Made by a program: the position numbers and the translations under genes. The notes under the pieces were generated by a model. That model worked only from the letters and a program-made list of their open reading frames with translations, had not been told where the DNA came from and searched no databases. 64,000 bases of DNA from Cadophora sp. MPI-SDFR-AT-0126 (lineage: Eukaryota > Ascomycota > Leotiomycetes > Helotiales > Ploettnerulaceae). Every line of letters begins with the position of its first letter. Position 1 is the first letter of the stretch. Of the stretch, positions 32,777-44,570 are shown piece by piece. The stretch lies in NCBI GenBank assembly GCA_020747065.1, contig JAGMVK010000001.1:1054001-1118000 (forward strand), written 5' to 3'.

Positions 32777-34557
32777 ATGAAAGTACAACTGTATGTCTAC
32801 GACCTTTCCAATGGACTGGCACGCCAACTGTCTGCCGCATTCATCGGCGTCCAGATCGATGCCGTGTACCACACGTCGATTGTTATGGAGGGCATAGAAT
32901 ACGTCTACGATGGAGGAATCAGAACCGCAGATCCCGGCCGAACACATTTGGGCAGTCCAATGCAGATATTGGAACTCGGCACAACCAACCTTCCAATGGA
33001 TGTGATAATGGAGTACCTAGAGTCGCTACGGGAGATATACACCGAGGAGGTACTTCAATGTTTTCCAAATCCTAGAAATCAGCGCTGACCTAGAGGAAGG
33101 CCTATGACCTTTGGTCTCACAACTGTAATAACTTCTCCAACGACTTCTCGACCTTCTTAATTGGCCATGGGATCCCCGAGCATATTGCCAATCTTCCCCA
33201 GACTGTTCTCAATACACCACTTGGTCGTGTCATGCAGCCACAAATCAACGAGATGGTACGGCGCAGACAAAATAAGAACAGCAATGGCGGACTCCTCGGC
33301 ATCAAAGACCAAGCGGACATTCCACAAACACAACAACAGCGGGCATCAACTGTCAGGGAAGCACACTCTGTCGTCGCATTGGATAAATTACTCCAGGAAG
33401 CCGAGAAAACTTGCGCTGTGATCTTCTTTACGTCTGCAACTTGTGCACCCTGCAAGCCACTTTACCCGGTTTATGATGAGATGGCAGAGGAAGCAGCTCA
33501 CAAAGCCATTCTTATTAAGGTCGACGTTTCCAAAGCATTTGATATCGGTACAAAATACAACATCAGGTCCACGCCGACATTTATGACGTTCCTTCGCGGC
33601 AAGGAAGACTATAGATGGTCAGGATCCAACCCTTCAGAGTTGAAGGGCAACGTCAACATGCTCATACAAATGGCATGGCCGACACATCCTCACGAATCTC
33701 TGCCTCTGCCAGCATTGCGTGGTGCTAGCACCAAACCAGTTCTCTTCAGCAAGTTGCCTCCACTGGAGAAGCTGAAAGCGAAGATGGGACCATCAGCACA
33801 GGACACAGGCATTGCTGGAGTGCTGCACTTTGTAGCCGCGCGCGCAGAGGACGGAGCAGCAGAAGTCACCCTCCCAGATCTTGATGCGTTCAGCCATTCT
33901 CTACGCTCAGCCCCTTCAACACTCCCTCCCGAAATCATGTTCACGATTGTCGATCTTGTCCGAGTTGCCCTTGTCGACCCTCGATTCAGCGGCTACTATG
34001 CCGAAGAGAAAGAGCATATGACCATCGCCCCTCTTATTTCCTACGTCAACGCTCTCAAAGACTGCCCATACTCTCTCCGTCTCGTTGCATTGCAAATGGC
34101 CTGCAACCTCTTCACAAGTCAGCTCTACCCAACGCACATCCTCAATTGTCCTACGATGACCGGGCCCATCGTTGAACTCATAACCACGAGTCTGCTAGAC
34201 GACAAGCACCACAACGTCCGAGTCGCAGCCGCAAGTCTCGCTTTCAACATCGCCACAGCGAACAGCAAACTCCGCAGCGAAGAACATCTAGAATCTCTAC
34301 CAGAAGGCGACCAAGTCGAGCTGGGCGCCTCGCTACTGGAAGCCATCAGCGTGGAGGGAGAGTCTCCAGAAGCTATGAAAGGCTTCTTACTCGCTTTTGG
34401 ATACCTAGTGTATTGCGCCCCGAAGAATGGCGAGTTGGTAGATTTACTGAAGAGTATGGATGCGCAGGGCACGGTGCTGGGGAAGCAGAAACTGTTTCCC
34501 AATGAGGCGCTGGTAAAGGATATTGGAGGCGTTTTGCTTGGAAAGGGTTTGGCATAG
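32777..34557 (+). CDS. PPPDE (DeSI) peptidase - thioredoxin - PUL domain fusion, 576 aa
   Basis: The protein joins three ubiquitin- or redox-related modules. Exons are 32777-33049 and 33100-34557. Residues 1-150 form a PPPDE/DeSI isopeptidase domain: catalytic His32 in AVYHTSIV, the VYDGGI strand, and catalytic Cys100 in SHNCNNFSND. Residues about 185-290 form a thioredoxin domain with the CAPC motif (Cys206, Cys209) and the cis-Pro segment RSTPTFMTF. Residues about 305-570 form a PUL domain of armadillo-like repeats (LRLVALQMACNLF, VRVAAASLAFNIA), as in Ufd3/Doa1, where it binds Cdc48. The likely role is deSUMOylation or deubiquitination coupled to Cdc48, with redox regulation; this role is inferred from the domains. 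The catalytic residues look intact. Confidence 0.93.
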
Positions 34558-36637
34558 ACTTCATACCATAGATTAGAAATTAGAAATGAGTTGCGGTTTT
34601 AGACCATTCACGTTGCGTTTGCTATAATAATTACTGAGGTTGTTCAGAAGGTGCTGGTAAGTCTATGTTTTGCTCGCTTAAAAAGTCTCTCGCTTAAATA
34701 AGGGCATTTTCAACGTTCGAAATTTCGAAATAAGGCTTTGGATGAGTATTTAGACAGCAAATGACCATATAAAGTTATTTGAAGTGCATTGAAATGTTCG
34801 ATGAATTGGTTTCCATCTGGGTGGATTTGCGTTGCAAATGCGGACCGATGTTCTTGCCATTTTCGAAGGCATTTTCGAAATCGACTCGCAAACGTAGACT
34901 TGATTTCCAATTCACCAGTACAGTTTCGAAAAGGTACAGTAATTAAAACAAGTTTAAGAAGTAATTTACTACAGCACATACAACGAACAGGTGCGTCATC
35001 ACTTGCCATTTGATATTTTCAGAGTCTGACGCCAAGGTGCTTCGGAAAGCGAGACAGATGCTGGCCAGTAGTCTAATCCAGATTTGAAGGTAGAGATAGG
35101 CTCAGGTAGAGAAGTCAGGGGAGCCGAACATACTACCATGTCTCCCCGTAACTCTTATTAGTTGACTATGAATCTCAGAGGCAAGTTCGGTCGACTTAGA
35201 GCTGTGCGTATTCGGACTTGCCTGAGCGACCAGTGGTGCAGATCCATCTGACATACCTGGAGTTGGTACAGTCCGATGCGTGTGCTCTACTGACAGTCTA
35301 AGGTCCAGCATTGGTGGGTTGAATGACCTGGCAAATCTTTGAGTGCGATTACGGTCTCGCTGGCTGGTCTGATCCGGTCTGATGTGGCTGCTGCTGGCCG
35401 AGATCGGATAAGAGTAACTCGCAACAGTCGGCCATTCTGCCTATGTGAAAGATTTGTTGATCCATGAAATAAGCGTGCTGCGTGAAGTTCCTCGTACATT
35501 CAGATCTAATCCAGTGTGGTTCTAAAAGGTCTTGTGCCATGCTTGGAACTGGGATAGGCACATGTCGAAATCGGCAGCTGGAACTTTACCTTGCGTCTCG
35601 CGATCAAGTAGCGAGTGGTCAGCTGCTCCCTCTCACAGAGACATAACGAATATGGTAGTCGTTGTTGTCATCGGACTATGATGTAGATCTGGTACCGTTG
35701 GGTGGATATCCCAGGCTGTGCGTAGAAAACTTATGTTAGGGCTCCTAACCCTTGACATAGCAATGAGAAGCCAAGTACTATACCTGGAGACGACACTTAT
35801 GACTGTGGTGAATTCACCCATCGGCTGCTTCCGATGAGAGATGCTCTCAAAAGTTTCTGCGTTGCGTAATAAGGAATTCGCTTCGCTGCCATTAGCTGAT
35901 TAGTTTGTTTACACTAGCAACAACTAATATCTTTAGAAGGATATAGAATCACTAGCTAGAGGGAGGGAAATAATTCCGGATGACACTGAGTGCTTCACTA
36001 CTATCAATTGATCGAATGCGATCGTTTTCGCCCAAAGGTGACTCGTTGAGTGGACGGCGCAGCGAAGTGTACGAAGAAATCTCTTAGCAGCAGCATGGTA
36101 AGCGACGAGGTGGACGGCGATCACTCAACGCTGTAGATGCAATGTGCAAATCTGTGAATTAGAATTCCTCTGTGGGACTGGGTGCATATCTGGTTATCTG
36201 CAGGTATAGTTTTAGGTCCGAGAGGAAGAGTCTTTCTCAATTGATGGCCTCTCAGGGAGCTGGCGGAGGAATCCAGGGAATTGCCACAACTACCTGTTCG
36301 TTCTGAACATGCTGATCATATCACAATTGACTGCCAGCTTTTTCTCCACCTCTTATACTCAGTCGCTGCTAGTAAGATACTGGAAAGCTCACATCCCCAG
36401 GCTAAACTGTTGTTGAGAAGAGAATTCGTTGTTGACCAAGGAATTGGAGGACGCTTGGGAACGGACGAGATCCTAATCGCAAGCTGTCAAGATGCCCCCA
36501 ATTGGAGAAATGAGAAAATTAGGCACTCTCTTAGGATTTTTGCGTAGTTTGAATTGTTCCGCATGACCAAGTGGCGAGGAGAGCGGTGGGCGAAAAGTCT
36601 CTGTGGCTGGTAGCGTACACCCCTGTCAGTCTATTTG

Positions 36638-36645
36638 TATAAAAA
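36638..36645 (+). promoter_or_regulatory. TATA-like box of the 2EXR gene
   Basis: TATAAAAA is followed directly by C/T-rich leader sequence. If used, transcription would begin near 36670 and give a leader of roughly 950 nt. Position and composition are the only support. Confidence 0.4.
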
Positions 36646-37521
36646 CACCCCAAGGCTTCGCCAACTCCAAACCTTCCCCCACAAACTTTTCCCCAAATAC
36701 TCACGCTCCTTCCTATCACCTACCAACGCTCCTTCAAGTCTCCCTTTAGTCATCAAGAGTAAGTCTACTCCTCTTTGGAGCTGTCTACCATCGCTGTCCT
36801 CTGTGGTTGCTGGCGGCGTCCCACTTCCTATTGTCCCTGACCAACAATAGCTGACTTGCCTCACAATAGCATCGCAACCACACCATCAAAACAATCCAGC
36901 TTCGGGAGTGAGTATTTTCCCGGCGCTCCCTCACACCCTCCTGTATAAGGGTCGTTCTCCTGCACAAAATTCTCCCTTCTCTTCATGATCACCAATACAG
37001 CCTCCAGAGTCAACAAGCCCCAACACAAACCTGTAAACCACAAGCACTACTGAAGCAACACCATACTGACGTGGGCCGATTCTCAGAAGTCAAGCAAGCT
37101 TGCCAGCGTACACCAGTCACCAGTACGTATTCCCCTCTTTTGGTCCCACGGTCGCAAACCACTCACACCTTCACCTCGCAGCAGCGCTGCTCCCTCCCAG
37201 TTCCCACGACAACAGACTTTCCACAACACACAGCAACTCCTTCCATGGACACACACTCTTTCCATCTGTTATCACTGCTCCAGTTTCTTCCTTGCTCTCC
37301 GTTCTTCAATTGGTCTTGCTTTCGGCACAACTTCCACTCTGTCCTTCACCAGATTCCTCCTTCTCCCAAGATCCTCTTCCCGCGCAATTCCTCACACATT
37401 CTCCAACCCATCACCGCTCCAGCACACCACCTGCCAGAATCTTGAGTTGACTTTATTCCCAGTCGCAATTTCAACCAAGTGCAATCATCCACCGCTCTTT
37501 CTGTCCTTCAAACTTCAAAAG

Positions 37522-37594
37522 GTAAACAAATCTCCCTACCCACCAGATAACTCATGAAATCTGCAGCCATGTCCATGTACTAACACTCTGATAG
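37522..37594 (+). other. Probable 5'-UTR intron of the 2EXR gene
   Basis: The donor GTAAAC, a perfect TACTAAC branch site at 37578-37584, and an ATAG acceptor delimit a 73-nt intron that ends 23 nt before the start codon. A second strong donor (GTAAGT at 36759) with CAATAG acceptors near 36850 or 36869 suggests another leader intron upstream. Confidence 0.6.
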
Positions 37595-37617
37595 CTCCAT
37601 ATAATATCTCTGCTAAG

Positions 37618-38628
37618 ATGCTTTGCTTCGGTGCCCTACTCGAGTCTGAGGTTGTCATCATCGAGAAGCTCAAGTACCTTGACCTGGCTTCTGGCCGTGA
37701 GACAAACGTCACCATCAGCCCCGAGCTCAAGTCCAACAACCTTCCTCTTGCAATTGGCCGTCTAGATCTCTCTCTCCCCACAAACACTATCCTTGTTCCT
37801 AATGGTCAGGTCATGGCCTTCAACAAGACACTCCTCAAGCTCAAGGGCTCCTGCGGCGAGTTTGTTCTCTTCCCAAATCTCCCCAATGAGATCAAGAGTG
37901 AGATCTTTGATCTTTGCTCGCTTCAGCCCAGACAAATCACCTTCATTGAGATGGAAGCCAATAACATCCACTACTTGCAGAGCATCGGAGCCCCTCGTCC
38001 AGCAATCTTCGCTGCTAGCAAGCCTGCTCTTCTTGATGCTCTGGCGCGCAAGAGATACGTCCCATTAGCCACTGTTGACAACAAGCGCAGGCCATATCTC
38101 GGAGTTGGCCGCGACGTGGTCGAACTTGGCTCCATGACTGCTAATAGCCCCCCAGTTCTCGAGCTTGCGGATGTCTTGATCAACAAGCTTGACGTCTCCT
38201 ATATCCAGACCGTCCACATGAACTTGAATGATTTGTTCATGATCTATATCTGGTGCGCGACCAACCTCGTATTCCTTCCCAACGTCAAGGTCTTGCACCT
38301 CACCGCAACCTTCTCCGATGCTGGTCGTGCTCAGCGTGGTCTCTATACCTTGTGGTTCAGAGAGATTTGGGGCAGCCGCAATGCATTCATGCCGATGTGC
38401 AATACCCCTGACGGCGTTGAGGTTCAATGCCAGGCCGCTCGCGATTGTTTCGACACCTACATCAGCAACCCCTTCGAGCAAGGCCGCATCGATGAGATCA
38501 ACTTCCGCCTTAATCGCTGCCTCAACTGGGTTCCCAACTTCCCCTTGGAGGTTGCTCTCATCGTTGAGTACCTCCCATTGCAAGGATTCCCTCTAGCTGC
38601 CACTCAGCCTCGCATCCAGCGGTTGTAA
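37618..38628 (+). CDS. 2EXR-domain protein, 336 aa
   Basis: This single-exon protein belongs to the fungal 2EXR group, which is abundant in Pezizomycotina and of unknown biochemical role. The signature is FVLFPNLPNEIKSEIFDLC, then LQPRQITFIEME, with PAIFAASKPALLDALARKRY further on. This corresponds to the F-x-x-LP-x-E-I-R-x-x-IW and PR-x-V elements with the later 'Pal..vcresR' helix. The 80 or so residues before this are not recognised. A conserved Trp- and Asp-rich C-terminal half follows. Unusually clean, C-ending codons suggest high expression. It stands alone in a gene-poor region and has a long leader. Confidence 0.75.
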   Translation: MLCFGALLESEVVIIEKLKYLDLASGRETNVTISPELKSNNLPLAIGRLDLSLPTNTILVPNGQVMAFNKTLLKLKGSCGEFVLFPNLPNEIKSEIFDLCSLQPRQITFIEMEANNIHYLQSIGAPRPAIFAASKPALLDALARKRYVPLATVDNKRRPYLGVGRDVVELGSMTANSPPVLELADVLINKLDVSYIQTVHMNLNDLFMIYIWCATNLVFLPNVKVLHLTATFSDAGRAQRGLYTLWFREIWGSRNAFMPMCNTPDGVEVQCQAARDCFDTYISNPFEQGRIDEINFRLNRCLNWVPNFPLEVALIVEYLPLQGFPLAATQPRIQRL

Positions 38629-41600
38629 GCTGCTTTGGCTTCGCATTGCTTCTCGCTCGTTCCACACTGGCTTCTCTCCCTTGCATCAGCCATTTGGATC
38701 TCTTCAGACGATAGTGTGTTGGAAATTCCTGTAAGTACCCTCCTCATCCCCAGTATTTTTGTCAAAACTGACTGACCAACCTTCTCCAGCCAGGAAACTC
38801 AACAACTTTGCTTGGACGATGGGATGACCTATATTCTGTGTTTTCATTTGTTCTTCTCCATCAAAAATTGCTCCTTGAGATGAGATATGGTCGAAATGTG
38901 GGGAGTCCGGGTACCTTCTTTTACTCCGGATGACTGAGTTTCTGTGGTCGCCCTGGGTGGAATCTCTGTTTTCAAATCTTGCTACTTGCTCACGCGTCTT
39001 CTTGTAACATCTCATTGTGCTTCTAGGCACAAGGCTCATAGCTGACAGCCAAATTGCTCCATGTCGTTGATAAATGACAATTAATTTTGAAACTTTTCAC
39101 CTATCTGAATGATTAGCTGTGAAACCATGCAGGCTTCTGCTGTTGTTGGATGGCCCAGAGATAGTTCTTTGCGGGTTGGTATTCCAAAACAGGAAGACAC
39201 CAAAGATCCGATAGGCTAGTAGCTTGGTGCTATCGCCTCTTTGGTTGTATGGACGTGTTCCGGAAGCCGTGCATCTGATCAATGTTTCAAGAAAGACACA
39301 ACCAGCTAAATGCTTCATTTCCTAGATTTGTCATTATCAGCGACTCACGATAGCACCCAAAGGCTGGTCCCACTGGCTCCAACTCACTCTCATCACTCCG
39401 GCTCACTTTCATCTTGTGTATGATCCGGTGTGCATCGCTTAGCCTCTTGATCAGCGGAAGGCTTGGCGGGACCTCAGTATTCCTCCGTCCCATCTTCCTC
39501 GCCATACTCAGTGATACTCAGACGCGTTTTTTCCGAACGAGAAATCAATTCTTGTTGTTAAACTTCAGTAGTATCCGTTTCTATTGTTTCCGTGGAAGTC
39601 TGAGTACCCGGGGTTTGGTCCTGGCGCTCCTGTTCACCAGTTGTTTCGTCAGTCGCTTCTTGTCCGCTCGGGGAGAACTTGCTCACCATGGGCAGTAGAC
39701 GCGTCTAACAGTGCAGTCTGAGAAGCTCTACCATCCCTAGACCATAATAACTAAAAGATTTCATGTTGCTCGATATTCTGCGCCTAGTTGTTGAGCTGGA
39801 GTTGTGGTGATGTCGTCTCTGCCTTCATTCTCGGCAATGCTCTGGGGCGGCGATTCTATGCTGTATCTATGGTAGCCATCGGCAGGCTAGAATGAATAGA
39901 AGCTTCATAAAAGATTCAGAGTCCAGAAGCGCTTAAATTATCACAGGTCCTGTGTTGCGATGGTTGCGAAGTGGTGGGATGTTGATTGTTGTGTTTCCGA
40001 GGAGGGGTGCAACGCATGTGGAGGACCCCGGAAGTGAAGAGTTGACGAAGCTACAAAGGGTTAGTGGCTGGGCAGATACTTCAAAGTGAACATGAACCAA
40101 CTGGCAAGACCTCCTTGGATCGTCTCTTGCCATTATTGAAAGGTTGTTGTCATCTTCTGTCGTAACGGGGTAAGAACGACTTAGGAAGGAGGCATTAGTG
40201 CAGGTACATGGGTTGGTAGCCAGGCGGACTTTCGAAAAAGTCATCAACTCACAACTAAGATCTCTCAGTAACTTCCTCTCCTTTCTATTACCCAGGTTGG
40301 TAGTAATAATGAGCTGGGTAGAGTGCTCATCAGGTTTTTACACAAAAGGACACATTAAGTGAGATATAACAGAGCTATCAGTTGTCAGCAGCTACCCTTC
40401 GAAGAGAAACATACTCACAGTTGTATGTTGTTTGGTTTGCTTTCTCTGTCACTAGATAAATAAGCAGTGGCTCCTAGTTCTACAGCTTTGTGTACTTTAA
40501 TCTACCAGTTTGTATGCCCTAAGCAGTCAGTCGTGTAATCCTCAAGACCCACGGCCCACGTTGCTTTGACTTCGAGGGGCGCTCTGCATCTCTTGAGACT
40601 GAACTTGCACACTGTGTAGCACAGAAGTTTGTGAGAGATATGAAGTCTTTTCCAATTTAATGAACAGAGTCTGAAGCGTTAATGCAAAAGAGAGAAAGTC
40701 AGGGAGTGCAGTATTCTTCGAAGTCTAGGATGGACTCGAAAACCTATCTGAGTTGCCGTGCAATCAACGCTTAACGAACCCCAAATCACCGATTGGATTT
40801 TTAGACAGAGATGCAATGGCTGAATCTAGTAAGGAACGACAGCTCAGATGTTCGGATTCATCCGGTGCCGGACATACTGTCTCGATTTGGCTTTGGTAGC
40901 ATTTGAGCCACGTGGATTAGCCGAACAAAGGCCCTTGGGATGGACACCCAACCACCATTGTTTACATGCTTTCCAGTGTTACAAAGTCATGAATAAAAGC
41001 GTCAGCTAGACAGTCAATCTCTGGCAAATGGTTCAGTATCTTCCAATTCCTTGGCCGAAGTATATCCTCAGAAATCCGTGGCTAGAATTAATTTCATGAG
41101 TGGGTCAGTTGCCCTCCAACCTGCACAAAACCCAGGACAGAAGTTCCTGGAAACCTCGGACCTTGTAATCTTTAACGTCAACTACAAGGTCCTATGGGGA
41201 TCTGCGACCATGGCTACGAGGTGGCATATTATCAACCTAGGGACTTCTCCCGAAAATCGAGGAACATCAGAATGTCACTGCGGGGCAACATCACTTCAAT
41301 AACAAGCGCCTGTCTGCGCATATCTTGTGACTTTACAAAACAGATATTGCAGTCTTGACCCTCAACATCAGCTGTCCAATGCCTGGGGGGCGTTCTGGAG
41401 CCAGTCGGCCAAGTCATGATGCCGCTATGAGGAAAACCAAGGCAGTCACTAGGATGAGAGGCTGTAAAAGCCGCGAAGAAAATGGTAATTACAATCACCA
41501 CATTCTACGTGCTATAATAGACAGAGACTCCGACACGTGTGGAGTGGTAGCCTGCTTTTTATGTCAGTTTGATAAGGGAAACATGAGTCGTGTTCAATAT

Positions 41601-42282
41601 CAACAGGTTTTAGGTGTGCTCAAGAAATTTACAACACGGTGTATGCTATCCAAGCACCATCAGCCGTTTTCAATCACCATTTCTTATAGCACGAATTAAT
41701 CGATCGAGGAGCTTGGAGTCAAAAGTACTTTCTCAGGAAGACATATACTCTTTATAAGTCGTACGTCGTGGGCTGCATCAAGTCTTTTTGCGTAATCGTG
41801 GGCCAAAGGTCTTCAGTATCAGTTTCGGTCTTTTGCAATGTCTGAGGTTGAGTATGTAATGGATATGCATTGAGCAATCCTATCGACTATGAAATGAATA
41901 TTGAGATTATCGGGTTTGAGTGAAGGGCAGTGGGTTGGATTCATCGATGCTTGAATCAAATATATCGCTATATGCGACGAGGCCAAGAAAGCGTCCGGCT
42001 TCCCGTGTTGGTGGACGGACAACCCAACCACGTGCGGCAGAAGGACAACAAAAAGCGCGACGGAATCAACTTACATATGTTCCTAGTCGAAGATTAACAT
42101 TTTCCCAACGAAGCGGTCCTCAATTGACGCGAATGCAATTCCATCGAAAGAGTTTAAGAGTTTTCTTCACGACGATCCATTAAATCGACGCATTGTCTCA
42201 GACATCACCGGAGATCACCCCTGCATGCAATCACCCCGCCAACCTCGAACCCACCGCGGCGGAATAAACACCGAGCGACTTT
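38629..42282. other. Gene-poor region with coding-like fragments
   Basis: A GT-AG pair at about 38730-38790 may be a 3'-UTR intron of the 2EXR gene. From 39430 to 40250 on the minus strand there are several hydrophilic, coding-like fragments in shifting frames, described separately. From 40250 to 42280 I see nothing that supports a gene. The last 100 nt precede the kinesin start codon. Confidence 0.5.
39474..39689 (-). pseudogene. Hydrophilic small ORF interrupted by one in-frame stop
   Basis: From an ATG at 39689 the frame encodes 43 Glu/Thr/Gln-rich residues (starting MVSKFSPSGQEATDETTG), then TAA at 39558-39560. It continues for 27 more residues in the same frame (QQELISRSEKTRLSITEYG onward) to TGA at 39474. 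Composition is the same on both sides of the TAA. It may be a broken exon, a short real protein, or part of a multi-exon gene. No family is recognised. Confidence 0.35.
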
Positions 42283-44200
42283 ATGTATCACTATCTCCAG
42301 CAAAGGTTCAACGCAACGATTCAGGATATCAGCGAAACATTGATTGGCATGGCTCTGGATCCACGTTTAATGCCAGGTGTGGCCGCGGAAATGCGCACCG
42401 TGAGATCCTCTGCTTCGACTCCATCCTTACGATCGCGGGGGAGTGATATGACAATGGGGAGAGATGCGCCGGGTGGAAACGTTCGAGTGGTGGTTAGAGT
42501 CAGAGCATTTCTTCCTAGAGGTATGATGGAGGTCCGTAGGTTCCCAAGCTGTACTAAAAGTCTTCGCAGAAATAGAAAGAGGGGCAGAATGCCTGATTGA
42601 GATGAACCCCAATACCCAAGCTACAAGCCTTCTTGTACCCAATGATACAGATCCTGCGAATACTCGATCCAAAACAAGAAAAGTAATCGAGGAGAAGTCC
42701 TTTACATTCGACAATTCATTCTGGAGCCACGACACGAAAGACGAACATTATGCTCATCAGGAGGATGTCTACAACAGCTTGGGAGAAGAGTTCTTGGATC
42801 ACAACTTCGAAGGATATCATACCTGTATATTTGCCTACGGTCAAACGGGTTCCGGGAAGAGTTATACTATGATGGGAACCCCTGATCAGCCTGGTCTAAT
42901 CCCACGGACCTGCGAGGATCTCTTCCAGCGAATAGAAGCAGCCCATAACGAAACGCCAAATATATCCTACAATGTCCGAGTTTCCTATTTCGAAGTGTAC
43001 AACGAGCATGTCCGCGACTTGCTTGTTCCCGTACATCCAAATCAGCCTCCATACTATCTCAAGATCCGAGAGTCACCCACGGAAGGACCGTATATTAAGG
43101 ACCTGACTGATGCTCCTGTGCGGAATATTTCAGAAATCATGAAGTTTATGAAGATGGGAGACGCGAGCCGAACGACGGCAAGCACCAAAATGAACGATAC
43201 CAGTAGCAGAAGTCACTCCGTATTTACAATTATGCTGAAGCAAATCCACCAAGACATGGACACGGACGAGACCACGGAACGCACTGCTCGGATTCGACTG
43301 GTCGATTTGGCAGGTAGCGAACGAGCGAAGGCAACAGAAGCAACTGGTGCACGTCTTAGAGAAGGAAGCAACATCAATAAGTCTCTGACTACTCTCGGCC
43401 GTGTGATCGCTGCGTTGGCGGACCCGAAACAACATCGACCGGGAAAGAGAAGCAAGGATATTGTGCCATATAGAGACTCAATCCTAACCTGGCTATTGAA
43501 GGACTCGCTGGGAGGTAACAGCAAGACTGCAATGATTGCATGTATAGCACCATCTGACTATGACGAGACACTTTCGACTCTCCGATATGCAGACCAGGCC
43601 AAGAGGATCCGAACTAGAGCAGTTGTCAACCAAGACCACGTATCAGCTGCAGAGCGCGATGCCCAAATCGCTGCAATGGCGGAAGAGATCCGTATTCTTC
43701 AGATGAGCGTATCTGATAGTCGACGGCGCGAGAAGGAGGACAAGGCACAGGAGGAGAAGTTGGAGGAGTACCAGAATAGAGTTGTTGCGATGCAGCGCAT
43801 GATGGAGGAGAAAAGCATGGTTGCAGATGGCAAAATCCGAAGTCTTCAGACAGAGAACGATGCTCTGAGGTTACATCTCAAGCTCGCGCTCGACAGCTTG
43901 AAGAATCCTATCGATGTCAGAAGCGCCAGAAGCAGTATGCGTGGACCCAGTCGGAAGGGAAGTATGTTCGAGGCTGGTGAGAAAAGTGAAGAAAACAAAG
44001 AGAACGACGATGTGACTGAGGTTCCGGACGAAGAGTATGGTGATGAAGATGAGGGAATCGATGTCACAGTGCATGAAGAGCGAGCAAATGAGGTCCAGGC
44101 TTTCATGAAGGAGCTTTTGAATGATTTGGGGATGTTCAAGCGCAAAATTGGCGATGACAAGACTCGATTTGTTACTCCACTCGGGGAGAGAGTAAATTGA
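42283..44200 (+). CDS. Short kinesin-3 family motor (UncB/NKin3-like), 622 aa
   Basis: This is a microtubule motor. Exons are 42283-42520 and 42570-44200; the intron falls in the first motor strand (VRVVVRVRAFLPR, then EIERGAECLIEM), and splicing restores it. The motor domain (about 66-440) has the P-loop GQTGSGKS near residue 170, switch I NDTSSRSHS near 291, and switch II DLAGSE near 324. The kinesin-3 style microtubule-binding loop (HRPGKRSKDIVPYRDS) and the LSTLRYADQAKRI end are present. A predicted coiled coil follows (about 445-530), then an acidic tail. Length and the lack of FHA and PH domains fit the short fungal kinesin-3 group rather than Unc104/UncA; that assignment relies on recalled family architecture. 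Confidence 0.88.
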
Positions 44201-44570
44201 GTATGTGTGAACTCTTCTTGTGAAGAAATGGGCTAGGATAGCGGACTGGGCAGGATATGGTTCTAGGGTAGCGATGGTGTTTGGAGTAGCTGCACTAAAT
44301 TGTTGAGTATTTGTAATGATTCATGATATTAATTGCCGCTCGCTCTCCGACGTATCATTCAACTACTAGATTGAGTGCAAGGCAGGGAAATTATGTGTAG
44401 AAGAATAAAACGAAAGATAGAGTCTCGGTTCCTGGACAAGCCCTCGATCAAATCTAACTTTTGTTCCGGAAATAAATGTAATACAACATTGCTACGATTT
44501 ACTCTTGCCGAGTACATCCCCTACTTCTACCCAACAACCCACGAACCATACTCAATCGGTCTCTAAATTA
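44201..44570. other. Convergent 3' flanks
   Basis: This interval lies between the stop codons of the kinesin (plus) and the anion-cation symporter gene (minus). No feature is recognised. Confidence 0.5.

Larger units (their letters stand above)
34558..37617. other. Gene-poor region and long leader of the 2EXR gene
   Basis: From 34558 to about 36600 I find no convincing gene; short frames at 35102-35561 (minus) and 36281-36547 (plus) match nothing known. From 36638 a TATA-like box is followed by about 950 nt of C/T-rich sequence with splice-like signals. This is best read as the spliced 5' leader of the 2EXR gene starting at 37618. Confidence 0.5.

Noticed and set aside
34700..35020. AT-rich stretch with several TTCGAA-containing words, considered as a repeat or mobile element
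   Set aside because: The repeated words are short and unordered; no terminal repeats or duplicated target site are visible.
41232..41501. Minus-strand frame with a hydrophobic N-terminus, like a small secreted protein
   Set aside because: The apparent first Met is a GTG codon, a stop lies just upstream, and no in-frame ATG precedes the hydrophobic segment.
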